Counted from the first letter of the stretch, positions 6,189 to 15,208 are shown. The stretch: 64,000 bases of DNA from Nitrosomonadales bacterium (GCA_016716325.1 JADJWO010000001.1:1364001-1428000); one strand, 5' to 3'. Program-made: numbers and translations. The notes: generated from the letters alone by a model not told the origin.

Positions 6189-7562
6189 CTAGAAGCGATG
6201 GCTATACATCAACTGCCAGTTCAGCTGGCTGTGGTCGATGGTGTAGCCGCCCGCTGCCGCCGGGGCTGTCACGGTCACCTTGGGTGCATAGGAAAGCGAC
6301 ACGTTCAGGTCGGACACCTTGTCGAAAGCATAGCCGGCACCAACGGTATAGTGGTTCTTGATGGTGGCTGGGAACAACGGGTTGACGGTATTGTCCGGCA
6401 CCGGATTGCTGGACAGATTCGTGCCGGCACGCAAAATCAGCGCATCGGAAGTCCTGTATGCAACGCCGATGTTGAACACGTCCTGATCCTTCCAGTTCTG
6501 CGGCATCTTCATGTCCATATTGATGCCGCCCATGTCCGCGCTGCTGAAAGTCATGTGGAAGTCCTTCATGACCTTGGCCCAGCCGATCCGCTTGTAATCG
6601 ACTGCGATCAACAGATCATCGGTCGCCTGCAAGGCCATCCCGAAACCATAATTTTCCGGGAACTGGAAATTGACGACACTGATATTGCCGTTCAGCGTAT
6701 AGGTCGTGCCGGCCGGTCCGATGGAGCCCGCATTGTCTATCAGCTGCATCTGCGCGCCACCGGTCGTCATATCGCCGATGCTGGTCTTGGAATGATACGT
6801 GGCACCCAATGTCAACTGGTCGCTGACCTTGTAGGTCATGCCCAGCTTACCCGCCCAGCCGGTCGAGTTGGCCTTGCCGGTGAACGCGCTGCCATCCGTG
6901 AAGTTGAAATACCCGATGTTGGTCGCGCCGCCGAGGAATGGGGGCAGTGCCGCTGCAGCAGCGCCCGTTGCCGTCAGGTTGCCGCCGGCTGCCAGCGCGC
7001 CCATTTGTGCGGTAGTCATCGCCATCTGCAGGTCCATTCCGCCCCAGACAAGATCCAGCGACCCGGCAATAGTCAGGTCAGGAGTCACATCGTAGGAAAG
7101 GGGCACGATCACATTGCCCACGCTCACTTCGGAACGGCTCGGTTTGCCGGAACCGGCGCCCACCCAGTCGTTGGCCGTGTATTCCGTCCCCATGCCGCCC
7201 ACCGCGAACATGCCCACGCCATAGGCCAGCGCACCTTCTTTCTTGCTCCAGCCGACTGCCGGCATGTAGTAGCCAGTACCGCCGGACTTGGCGTCCGGCA
7301 TGGTTGGCATCTTTGAGGTGATGCTCGGATGCAGGCCGCCCAATGCGACATCCAGACGGTTGGTGCCGTCCTTCATCAACCCCAGTGTTGCCGGGTTGTT
7401 CGCCATCGCCGCATTACCGTTGTCGTACGCCATGGATGCGCCGCCCATGCCCGTGGCAATAGGACCATAACCTTCCATAAACATACCGTTGGTCGCATTC
7501 GCCAACGGCGACGCCATTATGCCGGCAGCAAACAGCGAAACGACAATCTTGTTCACTCTCAT
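6189..7562 (-). CDS. FadL/TodX-type outer membrane transporter
   Basis: A protein of 457 residues from MRVNKIVVSL, chosen because GGGAGA lies just upstream of this ATG (7562). It has a signal peptide ending near LANA, then the FadL hatch-like N-terminus (TNGMFMEGYGPIATGMGG), alternating beta strands, and a C-terminus ending YSHRF with the terminal phenylalanine typical of outer-membrane barrels. FadL proteins carry hydrophobic substrates across the outer membrane. Placed between dsr and tus/sox genes, it might admit hydrophobic sulfur compounds, but that is only inferred from position. Confidence 0.88.
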   Translation of the reverse strand: MRVNKIVVSLFAAGIMASPLANATNGMFMEGYGPIATGMGGASMAYDNGNAAMANNPATLGLMKDGTNRLDVALGGLHPSITSKMPTMPDAKSGGTGYYMPAVGWSKKEGALAYGVGMFAVGGMGTEYTANDWVGAGSGKPSRSEVSVGNVIVPLSYDVTPDLTIAGSLDLVWGGMDLQMAMTTAQMGALAAGGNLTATGAAAAALPPFLGGATNIGYFNFTDGSAFTGKANSTGWAGKLGMTYKVSDQLTLGATYHSKTSIGDMTTGGAQMQLIDNAGSIGPAGTTYTLNGNISVVNFQFPENYGFGMALQATDDLLIAVDYKRIGWAKVMKDFHMTFSSADMGGINMDMKMPQNWKDQDVFNIGVAYRTSDALILRAGTNLSSNPVPDNTVNPLFPATIKNHYTVGAGYAFDKVSDLNVSLSYAPKVTVTAPAAAGGYTIDHSQLNWQLMYSHRF

Positions 7563-7671
7563 GTGATTCTCCCTGGGTGTTTGTATGAACAACTTAAAAA
7601 AACAAGGCCAATGATGCTAAGACTTGGCATTGTACTGCACGATCGGAATAATTTGCGTCACAGACAATGCG

Positions 7672-8142
7672 TCAGACAAACAGGCAGATGTCAGTCTCGC
7701 CCGCAAAGCCCATGAAGGTTGTCGCGCCGCCGTATTCCACGTTGTCGATGAATTCGCTCTTGTCGAACTCGAACAGATCGACTGTCATCTGGCAGGCGAT
7801 GAACTTCACATCCGCCTCCAGGCACAGGTCGCGCAGTTCCTCCAGCGATGCGACGCCATGTTTGGCCAGTTTCTGCTTCATCATCATGGTGGCCATGGAC
7901 TCCATGCCGGGCAGCATCTGCACCATCACCGGCATCGGTACCGGCATCGGCATGGCCGGGTTTGCCAGCGGGCTGATCTTCACGTCGGACAGATCCTTGC
8001 GCAGCAACTGCAGGCCGTAGAAAGTGAAGAACACCTGCACTTCGTAACCGAGTGCCGCTGCGGTCGAAGCCAGGATGAACGGCGGATACGCCATGTCCAG
8101 CGTGCCCTTGGTGGCGATGATCGCCATTCTTTTGGTTGTCAT
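7672..8142 (-). CDS. dsrE2: DsrE2-type sulfur carrier protein
   Basis: A protein of 156 residues of the DsrE/DsrF/DrsH-like family. It begins MTTKRMAIIATKGTLDMAYPP, has the methionine/proline-rich stretch PAMPMPVPMPVMVQMLPG near residue 65, and conserved cysteines in LCLEADVKF and IACQMTVD. This is the DsrE2 form found with TusA and rhodanese in rhd-tusA-dsrE2 clusters, where persulfide is relayed towards DsrEFH or Hdr systems. Here it directly follows tusA; the rhodanese at 30022 is not adjacent. Two hydrophobic stretches make membrane association possible. Confidence 0.9.
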   Translation of the reverse strand: MTTKRMAIIATKGTLDMAYPPFILASTAAALGYEVQVFFTFYGLQLLRKDLSDVKISPLANPAMPMPVPMPVMVQMLPGMESMATMMMKQKLAKHGVASLEELRDLCLEADVKFIACQMTVDLFEFDKSEFIDNVEYGGATTFMGFAGETDICLFV

Positions 8143-8186
8143 ATCAGATCTCCGTGCGAGTTGTCGTTCCGGTCAAAAAATGCAGG

Positions 8187-8414
8187 TCATTTCTTCTGCA
8201 TGAAGAAAATATACTTGCCGCCCTCTTCTGCCTGTTCGAGCAGGGGGTTGCCGGTCTGGTCGGCGAACGCCTGCATGTCCTTGATCGAGCCGCAATCGGT
8301 GGAGATCATCTTGAGCACTTGACCCGAGGTCATCTCGGCAAGCGCCTTTTTCGTCTTCAGGATGGGCAGCGGGCACGACAGGCCGCTGGCGTCATATTCT
8401 TTATCGAAATTCAT
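8187..8414 (-). CDS. tusA: TusA sulfur carrier
   Basis: A protein of 75 residues, typical TusA length, with the persulfide-binding CPLP motif in GLSCPLPILKTKKAL (around residues 11-25) and a second conserved cysteine in STDCGSIKDM. TusA is a cytoplasmic sulfur relay protein. It is strongly expressed in sulfur oxidisers and hands sulfur to DsrE2 or DsrEFH. It precedes dsrE2 in one transcript; the upstream gap 8415-8572 contains the perfect dyad at 8540-8557. Confidence 0.95.
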   Translation of the reverse strand: MNFDKEYDASGLSCPLPILKTKKALAEMTSGQVLKMISTDCGSIKDMQAFADQTGNPLLEQAEEGGKYIFFMQKK

Positions 8415-8539
8415 GTTGCCTCCTTTAGGTAAAACATAAAGACCGCACTCGACGGTTCGTCAAGCGCAATCGAACATAATTGCCGCCATTATAAGAACAA
8501 TCTGCCAATCAGCGTCCATAACCATGAAGGGGTGCCTGA

Positions 8540-8557
8540 ATAACCCATTAGGGTTAT
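8540..8557. promoter_or_regulatory. Perfect dyad motif upstream of tusA-dsrE2
   Basis: ATAACCC-ATTA-GGGTTAT, a perfect 7-4-7 palindrome centred about 134 bp upstream of the tusA ATG and 16 bp past the end of the DUF302 gene. It belongs to the family at 2763, 11685, 21982 and 33299. Read as a 7-2-7 NarL-type site (TAACCCA-TT-AGGGTTA), it resembles the TACYNMT heptamers of NarL-family regulators without matching them fully. Confidence 0.75.
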
Positions 8558-8572
8558 CCACTATCCACTCGT

Positions 8573-9070
8573 TCAAAGATCACCGTTGCTGGCCGCCAGC
8601 ATCATATCCTTGAGGTGGGACATGATGCGTTCCGCTTCCTTGCGGGTTGCGACGGGCAGCCTCTTGAACATCGCCGGATCCATGAACATGGAGATCACCC
8701 AGCGCTTTCCCTGCATGTCTTCTAGCAGGGCGATGCGGCAAGGCATGAAGGCGATGGTGGACGGATCCGCCTCGATCATCTTCAAGGCAGTCGTGGCATC
8801 GCAGAAACTGAAAATCTCCATGCGTTTTGCCGGCTTTCCGGTCAACGCCTCGATCTCCTTGTAGAGCGGGCTGGCCCCGACGAACTTGATGTTGTGCTGG
8901 TTCGCCCTGAGCTTGAGCGACTCGGTCGCATCTTCGAAGCTGACGGCATCCTGTATCTGGATACGTGCGATCTGCACTTTCATGGTGGAGATGGAGAGTT
9001 TGTCCTGAGCGGATACCCAGGAAGAAAAGACAAGCAGTAGTACGGACAGGAGGAACTGGAAGCGTGTCAT
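8573..9070 (-). CDS. Exported DUF302-family protein
   Basis: About 165 residues from MTRFQFLLSV; an alternative ATG five codons upstream (9085) is possible, as neither has a clear binding site. It has a signal peptide ending near SWVSAQ. The body matches DUF302 proteins: alternating strands, an EIFSFCDATTALKMIEADP segment and a following PCRIAL. One cysteine sits in each. DUF302 proteins are often found with sulfur oxidation genes and are periplasmic, but their function is unsettled. It follows fccB by about 70 bases in the same direction. Confidence 0.8.
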   Translation of the reverse strand: MTRFQFLLSVLLLVFSSWVSAQDKLSISTMKVQIARIQIQDAVSFEDATESLKLRANQHNIKFVGASPLYKEIEALTGKPAKRMEIFSFCDATTALKMIEADPSTIAFMPCRIALLEDMQGKRWVISMFMDPAMFKRLPVATRKEAERIMSHLKDMMLAASNGDL

Positions 9071-9140
9071 GTCGATTTTTCTCACATGTCAGAAATGAAC
9101 AAGGCATCCGCCCGTTGCCGGGGGATGCCTTGGTAGTGGA

Positions 9141-10418
9141 TCACAGCAGAACGTCGTTCAGGATGTTCTTCAACCAGTAGGCGGCGAATGCCCCCTCCAA
9201 TTCAGACCGCTTGGCTGACACGCCACCGCCTTCTGCAGAGACCATAGCCTGCTTCTCGGCATTGAAGTGATAGACGTTCGCCACGTGCATCGCTTCGATG
9301 TCGCTCACCATGCTGTAGCAGGTGTTGGCGATGATCGGATGTTGATCCGGCTGCTTGCCCTGCATCAGTTCGATGATGGCCGCCGCGCAGATCTTGGCCT
9401 GCGAGGTCGCCATATGTCCCGACTTGGGCAGCGCGGCAGAGACCGCGTCGCCAATGACGTGGATGTTGCCATGCACCCTGGAGGTGTAGCTCAGGAAGTC
9501 CACCCCGCACCAGCGCGCATCCACGTTGGCTACGCCGGCCATATCGGCCAGCACGCCGGAACGCATCGGCGGGATCACGTTCAGCACATCCGCCTTCACA
9601 TCCTCGAACTCGGTCCTGGCTGTTTTGGTCGCCGCATCGACGCCAAGGACCATGGCGTTCGGACGATATTCCACCATGCCCGGATAGAGCTCGTTCCAGG
9701 CTGCCATGAACAAGCCCTTCTTCGAGGTGATATCCGGATTCGCGTCCAGAACCAGCACCTTGGACTTGGGCTTGTTCTGCTTCAGGTAGTGAGCGATCTG
9801 GCAAGCACGCTCATAAGGGCCCGGCGGGCAGCGATAGGGGCCTTTTGGAATGGAAATCGCCACGACGCCACCGTCCTGCATCGATTCCAGTTGCTTGCGC
9901 AACATGACGGTCTGCGCCCCGGCCTTCCATGCATGCGGGATACTCTCTTCCGCCACTTTGGCATCGAGCCCCTCGATCTTGTCGAACATGAAATCCACGC
10001 CCGGAGCGATGACAAGGCGGTCATATTTCAGGTGCCCCCTCTCCAGCATGACCGTCTGCTTCTCGACATCGATGGCGTTGACTTCGCCCTTGATGAGCTT
10101 GACGCCGTACTTCTTCTCCAAGGTGTCGTAGCTCAGGGTCAGATCCTCGATCTTGCGACTACCCCCCAGTACCGTATTGCTCATTGGACAGGAGATGAAC
10201 AGCGGATTGCGCTCGACCAGCACCACTTCGATCTTGTTGTTGCTCCACTTGCGGATGTACTTGGCGGCTGTGGCACCACCGAAACCGCCACCGACCACGA
10301 CCACGCGCAATCCCTTCTTTCTGACAAGTTCGCTCGATGCGAACGCCAACCCGGGGAATGCGCCGATCACGATCCCTGCCGCGCTGGCCTTGATGAAATC
10401 CCGACGACTGAATGTCAT
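9141..10418 (-). CDS. fccB: Flavocytochrome c sulfide dehydrogenase, flavoprotein subunit
   Basis: A protein of 425 residues with a twin-arginine signal (SRRDFIKASAAG), so it is folded before export to the periplasm. The FAD-binding VVVVGGGFGGATAAKYI follows at about residues 38-54. Redox cysteines are seen in ISCPMSN and YRCPPGPYERACQ. FccB oxidises sulfide or polysulfide and passes electrons to the haem subunit encoded immediately upstream. The C-terminal fold includes GDAV and a dimerisation region. Together with soxYZ just upstream it forms a periplasmic sulfide/thiosulfate module. Confidence 0.93.
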   Translation of the reverse strand: MTFSRRDFIKASAAGIVIGAFPGLAFASSELVRKKGLRVVVVGGGFGGATAAKYIRKWSNNKIEVVLVERNPLFISCPMSNTVLGGSRKIEDLTLSYDTLEKKYGVKLIKGEVNAIDVEKQTVMLERGHLKYDRLVIAPGVDFMFDKIEGLDAKVAEESIPHAWKAGAQTVMLRKQLESMQDGGVVAISIPKGPYRCPPGPYERACQIAHYLKQNKPKSKVLVLDANPDITSKKGLFMAAWNELYPGMVEYRPNAMVLGVDAATKTARTEFEDVKADVLNVIPPMRSGVLADMAGVANVDARWCGVDFLSYTSRVHGNIHVIGDAVSAALPKSGHMATSQAKICAAAIIELMQGKQPDQHPIIANTCYSMVSDIEAMHVANVYHFNAEKQAMVSAEGGGVSAKRSELEGAFAAYWLKNILNDVLL

Positions 10419-10444
10419 GATGTGCTCCTCTGATTAGTTATGGG

Positions 10445-10750
10445 TTAGCGGCGCTTCTGGGCTGCGAAGAAATCGGCGAGTATGCCGATCTCCTCATCCG
10501 AATAGCCCTTCGCGTGCTGGTGCATCACCGTGGCGGGACGTGCACCGGATTTGAAATCCTTCATCTGCGCAACGAAGAGCGCCTTGTCCATGCCGGCCAG
10601 AACCGGCATCCCCCCTTCGCTGTATCCATCGGTGCCATGACAGGCGGAACAGGAAGCGGCGATGTTGCGCGAGTGTTTGTCCGCATCGGCATGGGCCATC
10701 GCGCCCAGCGACAGACCGATGACAAGAATCAGCAATCGAAATAACTTCAT
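10445..10750 (-). CDS. fccA: Monohaem cytochrome c, sulfide dehydrogenase haem subunit
   Basis: A protein of 101 residues from MKLFRLLIL; the ATG at 10750 has GGGAGGG upstream. A signal peptide ends near AHA. One haem site, CSACH (about 39-43), and a distal methionine candidate in TVMHQHAKGYS support a small class I cytochrome c. It precedes fccB by 26 bases and is therefore taken as its electron acceptor. FccA of some organisms has two haems; this one has a single site, like SoxE-type partners. Confidence 0.88.
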   Translation of the reverse strand: MKLFRLLILVIGLSLGAMAHADADKHSRNIAASCSACHGTDGYSEGGMPVLAGMDKALFVAQMKDFKSGARPATVMHQHAKGYSDEEIGILADFFAAQKRR

Positions 10751-10825
10751 TGTGCGACCCTCCCTTTTAATAATGATGGAATACACGTCACCCCTCCGCC
10801 TTTCGGCGGCATTGCCCTGCCACGG

Positions 10826-11137
10826 TCAGTCGATGACCGTTTGATCCTCGCGACTGTCACCCCGATTGTCGGTCCAGGCAACAGACACCCTCTCCCCTTT
10901 GTTTCCGCCCTGGAAGCGGAAGATCAGGTAGGGATTCTTGGAGACCGACGTGCCGAACTGGCCAGACAGGACAGTGCGTCCCTGATGCTTGACCTGCATG
11001 TCGGTGATATACCAGGCGGGCACGAGATTGCCGGCTTCGTCCTTGCGACGGCCATTCTCCATCTCGTGTTGCATCATCAAACGGACCTCGGTAAGGCCGT
11101 CCTTCGCGGTGGCACGTATCCGGGTCGGGTTGGACAT
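10826..11137 (-). CDS. soxZ: Thiosulfate oxidation carrier subunit SoxZ
   Basis: A protein of 103 residues starting MSNPTRIRA. Its ATG overlaps the soxY stop by one base (TGATG), the classic coupled arrangement. The immunoglobulin-like SoxZ fold is recognisable from TEVRLMMQHEMENG and the late VSVAWTDNRGDS. SoxZ has no catalytic cysteine; it pairs with SoxY in the periplasm, probably entering through the SoxY signal. Confidence 0.93.
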   Translation of the reverse strand: MSNPTRIRATAKDGLTEVRLMMQHEMENGRRKDEAGNLVPAWYITDMQVKHQGRTVLSGQFGTSVSKNPYLIFRFQGGNKGERVSVAWTDNRGDSREDQTVID

Positions 11138-11619
11138 CAGCACCCCCCCTGATTCACTTTGACTTCCTTGCCGGCACGGTAGAACTTGCCCCCTGCCTTG
11201 ACCAGAACGATCACGCTGGAAGTCTGCGCCATGCGGATGCGGGTGGTCAGGAAGGCGGGTGTACCAGACGGTATGGTGAAATTCGCCACCAGCATGGTGG
11301 GATTCTTGTCTACCAGAATGGATATCTGTGAGACGCCGGCAAGCGAGGTTTCGATGGTGACGGGAACCAGCGCGCCATTCTCTGCCACATCGGGCGCGGT
11401 CAGACCGACCAGAGAGCTTTGCTCGGCGAGGAACCCCCCAAGCGCATCCAGCGCTTCATCCAGATTCTTGGTGTCGAACACGGTACGCTTGAGCTCTTCG
11501 GCCGAGGCGGATGCGGGGAACAACCCCAGTGTCGCAAACAGGCCAACGAGGCCGAGACCGCCCGCAGTCTTCAACAGACTGCGTCGCTGCAGATCCGCCA
11601 TCTCTGAACTTGCGTGCAT
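11137..11619 (-). CDS. soxY: Thiosulfate oxidation carrier subunit SoxY, short C-terminus
   Basis: A protein of 160 residues. The ATG at 11619 is chosen for its strong GGGAGGGGG binding site; MADLQRR 18 bases further in is an alternative. The twin-arginine signal (QRRSLLKTAGG) ends near SASA. SoxY carries the sulfur substrate on a cysteine in a C-terminal swinging arm, usually ending GGCGG. Here the chain ends NQGGC with no residues after the cysteine. A run of seven G lies directly before the Cys codon. No soxA, soxX, soxB or soxCD is in the window, so SoxYZ may act with other partners. Confidence 0.92.
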   Translation of the reverse strand: MHASSEMADLQRRSLLKTAGGLGLVGLFATLGLFPASASAEELKRTVFDTKNLDEALDALGGFLAEQSSLVGLTAPDVAENGALVPVTIETSLAGVSQISILVDKNPTMLVANFTIPSGTPAFLTTRIRMAQTSSVIVLVKAGGKFYRAGKEVKVNQGGC

Positions 11620-11684
11620 CCAGCCCCCTCCCATGAATGGATCAAAGCTCGTGCGATTGGATATTACTTGATGCCAGATAGTCC

Positions 11685-11702
11685 ATAACCCTTTTGGGTT
11701 AT
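11685..11702. promoter_or_regulatory. Perfect dyad motif upstream of soxYZ-fccAB
   Basis: ATAACCC-TTTT-GGGTTAT, a perfect 7-4-7 palindrome centred about 74 bp upstream of the soxY ATG. That is close enough for direct contact with a promoter. It is the same motif as at 8540. The rest of the gap 11703-11893 shows no gene. Confidence 0.75.
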
Positions 11703-11893
11703 GCGGCAATCATGCACTACTCGACCCGCCGAACACAAGCGGAAACATCTCGGCCCGGTCAATAGATCAGGCTGGTCAGGCTCATCAGCCCCGCGTTGAG
11801 CCGCAGGCTCATGCCACCGGCCAACACGCATAAGGAACGAGGGGGCGCCAGTGCGGCACGTCAGTGCGAACACGGCCGGGCCGGCTCCGCCTC

Positions 11894-13621
11894 CTATGGC
11901 GATGCGAGCAACTCCCGCGCCCTCAATATCGCGTCGTCCAGGTTCGCCACCACGTTTGCCTTTCCCGCCGCCTCGATGAATCCTGCTTGCTTCATCAGCA
12001 CAAACGGCTGGGTATGGGGGCCGCACAGGATGAGGTTTTTGCCGCGTTTCCTGAGCTTGGCATGCATATCCTCCAGCACATGCAGCGCGCTGGCATCCAT
12101 GCTGATGACCTCGGTCATGTTCAGTATCAACACCTCCGGCTCGGTGTGCTGCTGGTGCAGCACATCCTCCAGCTTGTCGGCGATGCCGAAGAACAACGCG
12201 CCGTACAGCCGGTAGATCAGCACGCCCGGCGGCGCCATCTTGCGCGCCAGCGTAGCCTCGCCGTCGTCCGGCATCGCCGTATGTTCTTCCGAGAGTCGGA
12301 CATGCGAGAGTTCGGTCATGTTACGGATGAAGAACACGGCAGCAAGCAGCAGCCCGACCTCCACCGCCACCGTCAGGCCGAAGACTACTGTGAACGAAAA
12401 CGTCACCAGCAGCACCGCCGCATCCTGTCGCGGATAGCCCTTCAACCGCTTGAACACGTCCCACTCGCCCATGTTGATCGCCACGATCATCAGGATCGCG
12501 GCCAGTGATGCGAGCGGGATGTATTGCGCCAGCGGTGCGGCGACCAGCACGATGAGCAGCAAGGTGAGCGCATGCACCATACCCGAGACCGGGCTGGTCG
12601 CGCCGGAGCGCACGTTGGTGGCGGTGCGCGCGATGGCGCCGGTGGCAGGGATGCCACCGAAGAACGGCACCACGATGTTGGCGATGCCCTGCGCCATCAG
12701 TTCCTGGTTCGGATCGTGCCGGTCGTTGATCATCCCGTCCGCAACAGCGGCAGACAACACCGATTCGATCGCGCCGAGCAGGGCGATGGTGAAGGCAGGC
12801 ATGATGAGATGGCGCAGATCGCCCAGTGTGACCTCGGGGACGATGAACTCGGGCAGCCCCTGCGGGATTCCGCCAAAGCGCGAGCCTATGGTCTCGACCG
12901 GCAGATGGAATAGCGCTATGACGGCGGTGCCGAGCACGAGCGCGACGATGGGTGAGGGCATGCGTTGTGCCCACTGTTTGGGGTAGAACCAGATGAACAG
13001 CGCGCTGAGCGCGGCCAGCAGGAGGGTGATCGGATCGAAGGTGGGCAGCGCCTGCGCCAGCGTGGCGATCTTGTGGAAGAACTCTGCAGGCAGGGCATCT
13101 ATCTTCAACCCGAGGAAATCCTTGATCTCGGACAGCGCGATCAGCACCGCGATGCCGTTGGTGAAGCCGATGATGAGCGGGCGCGGAAAATACTTGAGCA
13201 GGCTGCCCAACTTGAAGGCCCCCATCAGGATGAGCATCACGCCCGCCATGAGGGTGCAGATGAGCAGGTTGGCGTAGCCGTATTGCGCGACGATGCCATA
13301 CACGATGACGATGAAGGCGCCGGTCGGTCCGCCGATCTGGACGCGCGAACCGCCCAGCGCGGAGATGATGAAGCCGGCGATGATGGCGGTAAAGATACCG
13401 GCCTCGGGCTTCGCGCCGGAAGCGATTGCAAAGGCAATGGCGAGGGGAAGGGCGACGATGCCGACGGTGATGCCGGCGGTGATGTCGGTACCCAGGCGCG
13501 ACCTGTCGTAACCATGCAGCGCGTCGATCAGGCGCGGGCGGAAATATTGCGAGATGTTCAATTGCGACGACAACCCCATGAGTCCGGTCGCTTGCCGTTT
13601 CTTCCGTCCATACCCCGGCAT
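11894..13621 (-). CDS. SulP-family anion transporter with STAS domain
   Basis: A protein of 575 residues; an alternative start 14 codons in (13579) is equally plausible. It has the SulP membrane domain with about a dozen hydrophobic segments, including the signature LPLAIAFAIASGAKPEAGIFTA (shown in part) and a GGSRVQIGGPTGAF stretch. A cytoplasmic STAS domain (about 440-575, with LNMTEVISMDASAL) follows. SulP proteins move sulfate, bicarbonate or other anions. In a sulfur-oxidising locus, sulfate export or bicarbonate uptake are both possible. It is one of two SulP genes here; they are not close copies. Confidence 0.9.
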   Translation of the reverse strand: MPGYGRKKRQATGLMGLSSQLNISQYFRPRLIDALHGYDRSRLGTDITAGITVGIVALPLAIAFAIASGAKPEAGIFTAIIAGFIISALGGSRVQIGGPTGAFIVIVYGIVAQYGYANLLICTLMAGVMLILMGAFKLGSLLKYFPRPLIIGFTNGIAVLIALSEIKDFLGLKIDALPAEFFHKIATLAQALPTFDPITLLLAALSALFIWFYPKQWAQRMPSPIVALVLGTAVIALFHLPVETIGSRFGGIPQGLPEFIVPEVTLGDLRHLIMPAFTIALLGAIESVLSAAVADGMINDRHDPNQELMAQGIANIVVPFFGGIPATGAIARTATNVRSGATSPVSGMVHALTLLLIVLVAAPLAQYIPLASLAAILMIVAINMGEWDVFKRLKGYPRQDAAVLLVTFSFTVVFGLTVAVEVGLLLAAVFFIRNMTELSHVRLSEEHTAMPDDGEATLARKMAPPGVLIYRLYGALFFGIADKLEDVLHQQHTEPEVLILNMTEVISMDASALHVLEDMHAKLRKRGKNLILCGPHTQPFVLMKQAGFIEAAGKANVVANLDDAILRARELLASP

Positions 13622-13738
13622 ATCCCGTCGATGGCCGGGGGAATTAAGGCTGTCGTCATAGAGGGTTGTCCTGCACCTGAAAGGCGCGCCCGATTGTTGA
13701 GACCGATCGGTGACCTTTTCCGTTGCCAGCGATGATAC

Positions 13739-14815
13739 TCAATCCGCATATCCATCCTTATCGGACAGTATCTCGTGCTGCCTGCGATGTTCACGCATGC
13801 CCTTGAACAGAGAAGCGAGGACGATGAATCCGCCCAGCAGCAATGCCAGCACCAACACCCCATCGCCCAACACCTTAAGTACCTTGAGCGTTTCCCCGGA
13901 TAATGGGGTGATCATGCCCAGCTTGCCCAAATATCCCGGAATATAAAAGAACCGAGAGAGCAGTACGGTCAGCATGATGACCGCCATCACCAGCTTGACC
14001 TGCTGATCCTTGACATAGGTCGTACCGATGGCGCCGATCTGGATGCCGAATAGCGAGCCGAACAGAATCAGCATCGCCAGACGGATGTCGACCATACCCT
14101 CCAAACCATAGAACAGGGTGCCACCTAGCCCCATGACAAAAGCGATCACCAGTTCGGTCGCCGAAGCCATGATGGCGGGAATGCCGAACAGGTAGATCAT
14201 GGCAGGTACCCCGATGAATCCGCCTACCGCGATGGTTGCAGCCAGCATACCGGTCGCAAATCCGACCGGCGCCAGGAACAGAACGGAAATGCTCGCATTG
14301 GCCCCTCGTGAATAGACCATGGTGCCGGGGATGTTCACGGAATGTATCCACCTGGCGATAGGCGTAAGCTTATGTTCGGCTGCCTGTCCCGCTGCCTTGA
14401 GTTTGAAATAGTCGCGCAACACAAAACCGCCGACGATGGCCAGCACCACGACAAATATCGCCGATACATAAAGGTCGGTGCCTGTCGCTCCGTAAGTGTT
14501 CTTGATGCCGGTCATGATGTGCTTGCCGTACAGCATGCCGCCCTCGGCAAAGGCGCCCAGCACGAGTCCCAGCTTGACATCCACCTGGCCGTATTTATTG
14601 CGCTTGATGGCTCCCACCAGAGCCTTGGGGAATTTGTGGCAGATATTGGAGGCCACCGCCACAATACCGGGCGCGCCCATGGTCATCATGGCGGGAGTCA
14701 ATACGAAAGCGCCGCCGGAGCCGATGAAGCCGGACACCATCCCCCCCACAAAACCGGTCAGGATGAGCAGAATGGAATTGGTCAGGTTGAGGTCGATGAA
14801 TTCGATGACTTCCAT
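13739..14815 (-). CDS. TSUP (TauE/SafE) family membrane transporter
   Basis: A protein of 358 residues with eight or so hydrophobic segments and the TSUP hallmark GFVGGMVSGFIGSGGAF near the N-terminus, repeated in weaker form around GLGGTLFYG. TSUP proteins export sulfite, sulfonates or other small sulfur anions. It is followed by a SulP gene and preceded 12 bases upstream by a small membrane protein, so the two probably act together. Export of sulfite or sulfate made by the Dsr/Soe/Apr enzymes is a reasonable inference. Confidence 0.88.
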   Translation of the reverse strand: MEVIEFIDLNLTNSILLILTGFVGGMVSGFIGSGGAFVLTPAMMTMGAPGIVAVASNICHKFPKALVGAIKRNKYGQVDVKLGLVLGAFAEGGMLYGKHIMTGIKNTYGATGTDLYVSAIFVVVLAIVGGFVLRDYFKLKAAGQAAEHKLTPIARWIHSVNIPGTMVYSRGANASISVLFLAPVGFATGMLAATIAVGGFIGVPAMIYLFGIPAIMASATELVIAFVMGLGGTLFYGLEGMVDIRLAMLILFGSLFGIQIGAIGTTYVKDQQVKLVMAVIMLTVLLSRFFYIPGYLGKLGMITPLSGETLKVLKVLGDGVLVLALLLGGFIVLASLFKGMREHRRQHEILSDKDGYAD

Positions 14816-14827
14816 TTCTCGGACCCC

Positions 14828-15160
14828 TTATTTCTTTTTGGCTGCTGTCAGCCCCAGCGTTTCCCAGAAATGTCCGGTGAATGCGCCGTGGAAATACGAA
14901 AAAATGAATGCGATGACGATAGGCACCAGCGCATGCCATGGATTCCCTTCAATCATTTCACCGCCTTTGGTCACACACTGGGCCGCTTCCGGCTTCCTGA
15001 AATATACGGTCTTGTCGCCTGCCGTTGCCGCACAGGTATCGACCGTGGTGTGCGCCAGCTCGATCAATGCCTCTGCATACTCGAACAAGATCACATAACA
15101 CACCCCTGTGACCCCTCCCCACAGCAGCGTCTTACTCCATCCGCTTTTTGAATCGGACAT
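14828..15160 (-). CDS. Small two-helix membrane protein next to TSUP transporter
   Basis: A protein of 110 residues. One hydrophobic helix lies near the N-terminus (TLLWGGVTGVCYVILFEYAE), another near the C-terminus (ALVPIVIAFIFSYFHGAF), with a hydrophilic loop between holding two cysteines (VDTCAA, AAQCVT) that could form a disulfide on the periplasmic side. I do not recognise the family. It is 12 bases upstream of the TSUP gene and is likely an accessory subunit. Confidence 0.75.
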   Translation of the reverse strand: MSDSKSGWSKTLLWGGVTGVCYVILFEYAEALIELAHTTVDTCAATAGDKTVYFRKPEAAQCVTKGGEMIEGNPWHALVPIVIAFIFSYFHGAFTGHFWETLGLTAAKKK

Positions 15161-15208
15161 GCCACACCTCCTTGGTTTGTTTTTTGGATGCCTGCCGCGG
15201 CCTTTTAA

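Noticed and set aside
6177..7316. A 379-codon plus-strand frame
   Set aside because: It lies opposite the FadL-type gene and encodes a histidine-, valine- and arginine-rich sequence typical of antisense reading in GC-rich DNA.
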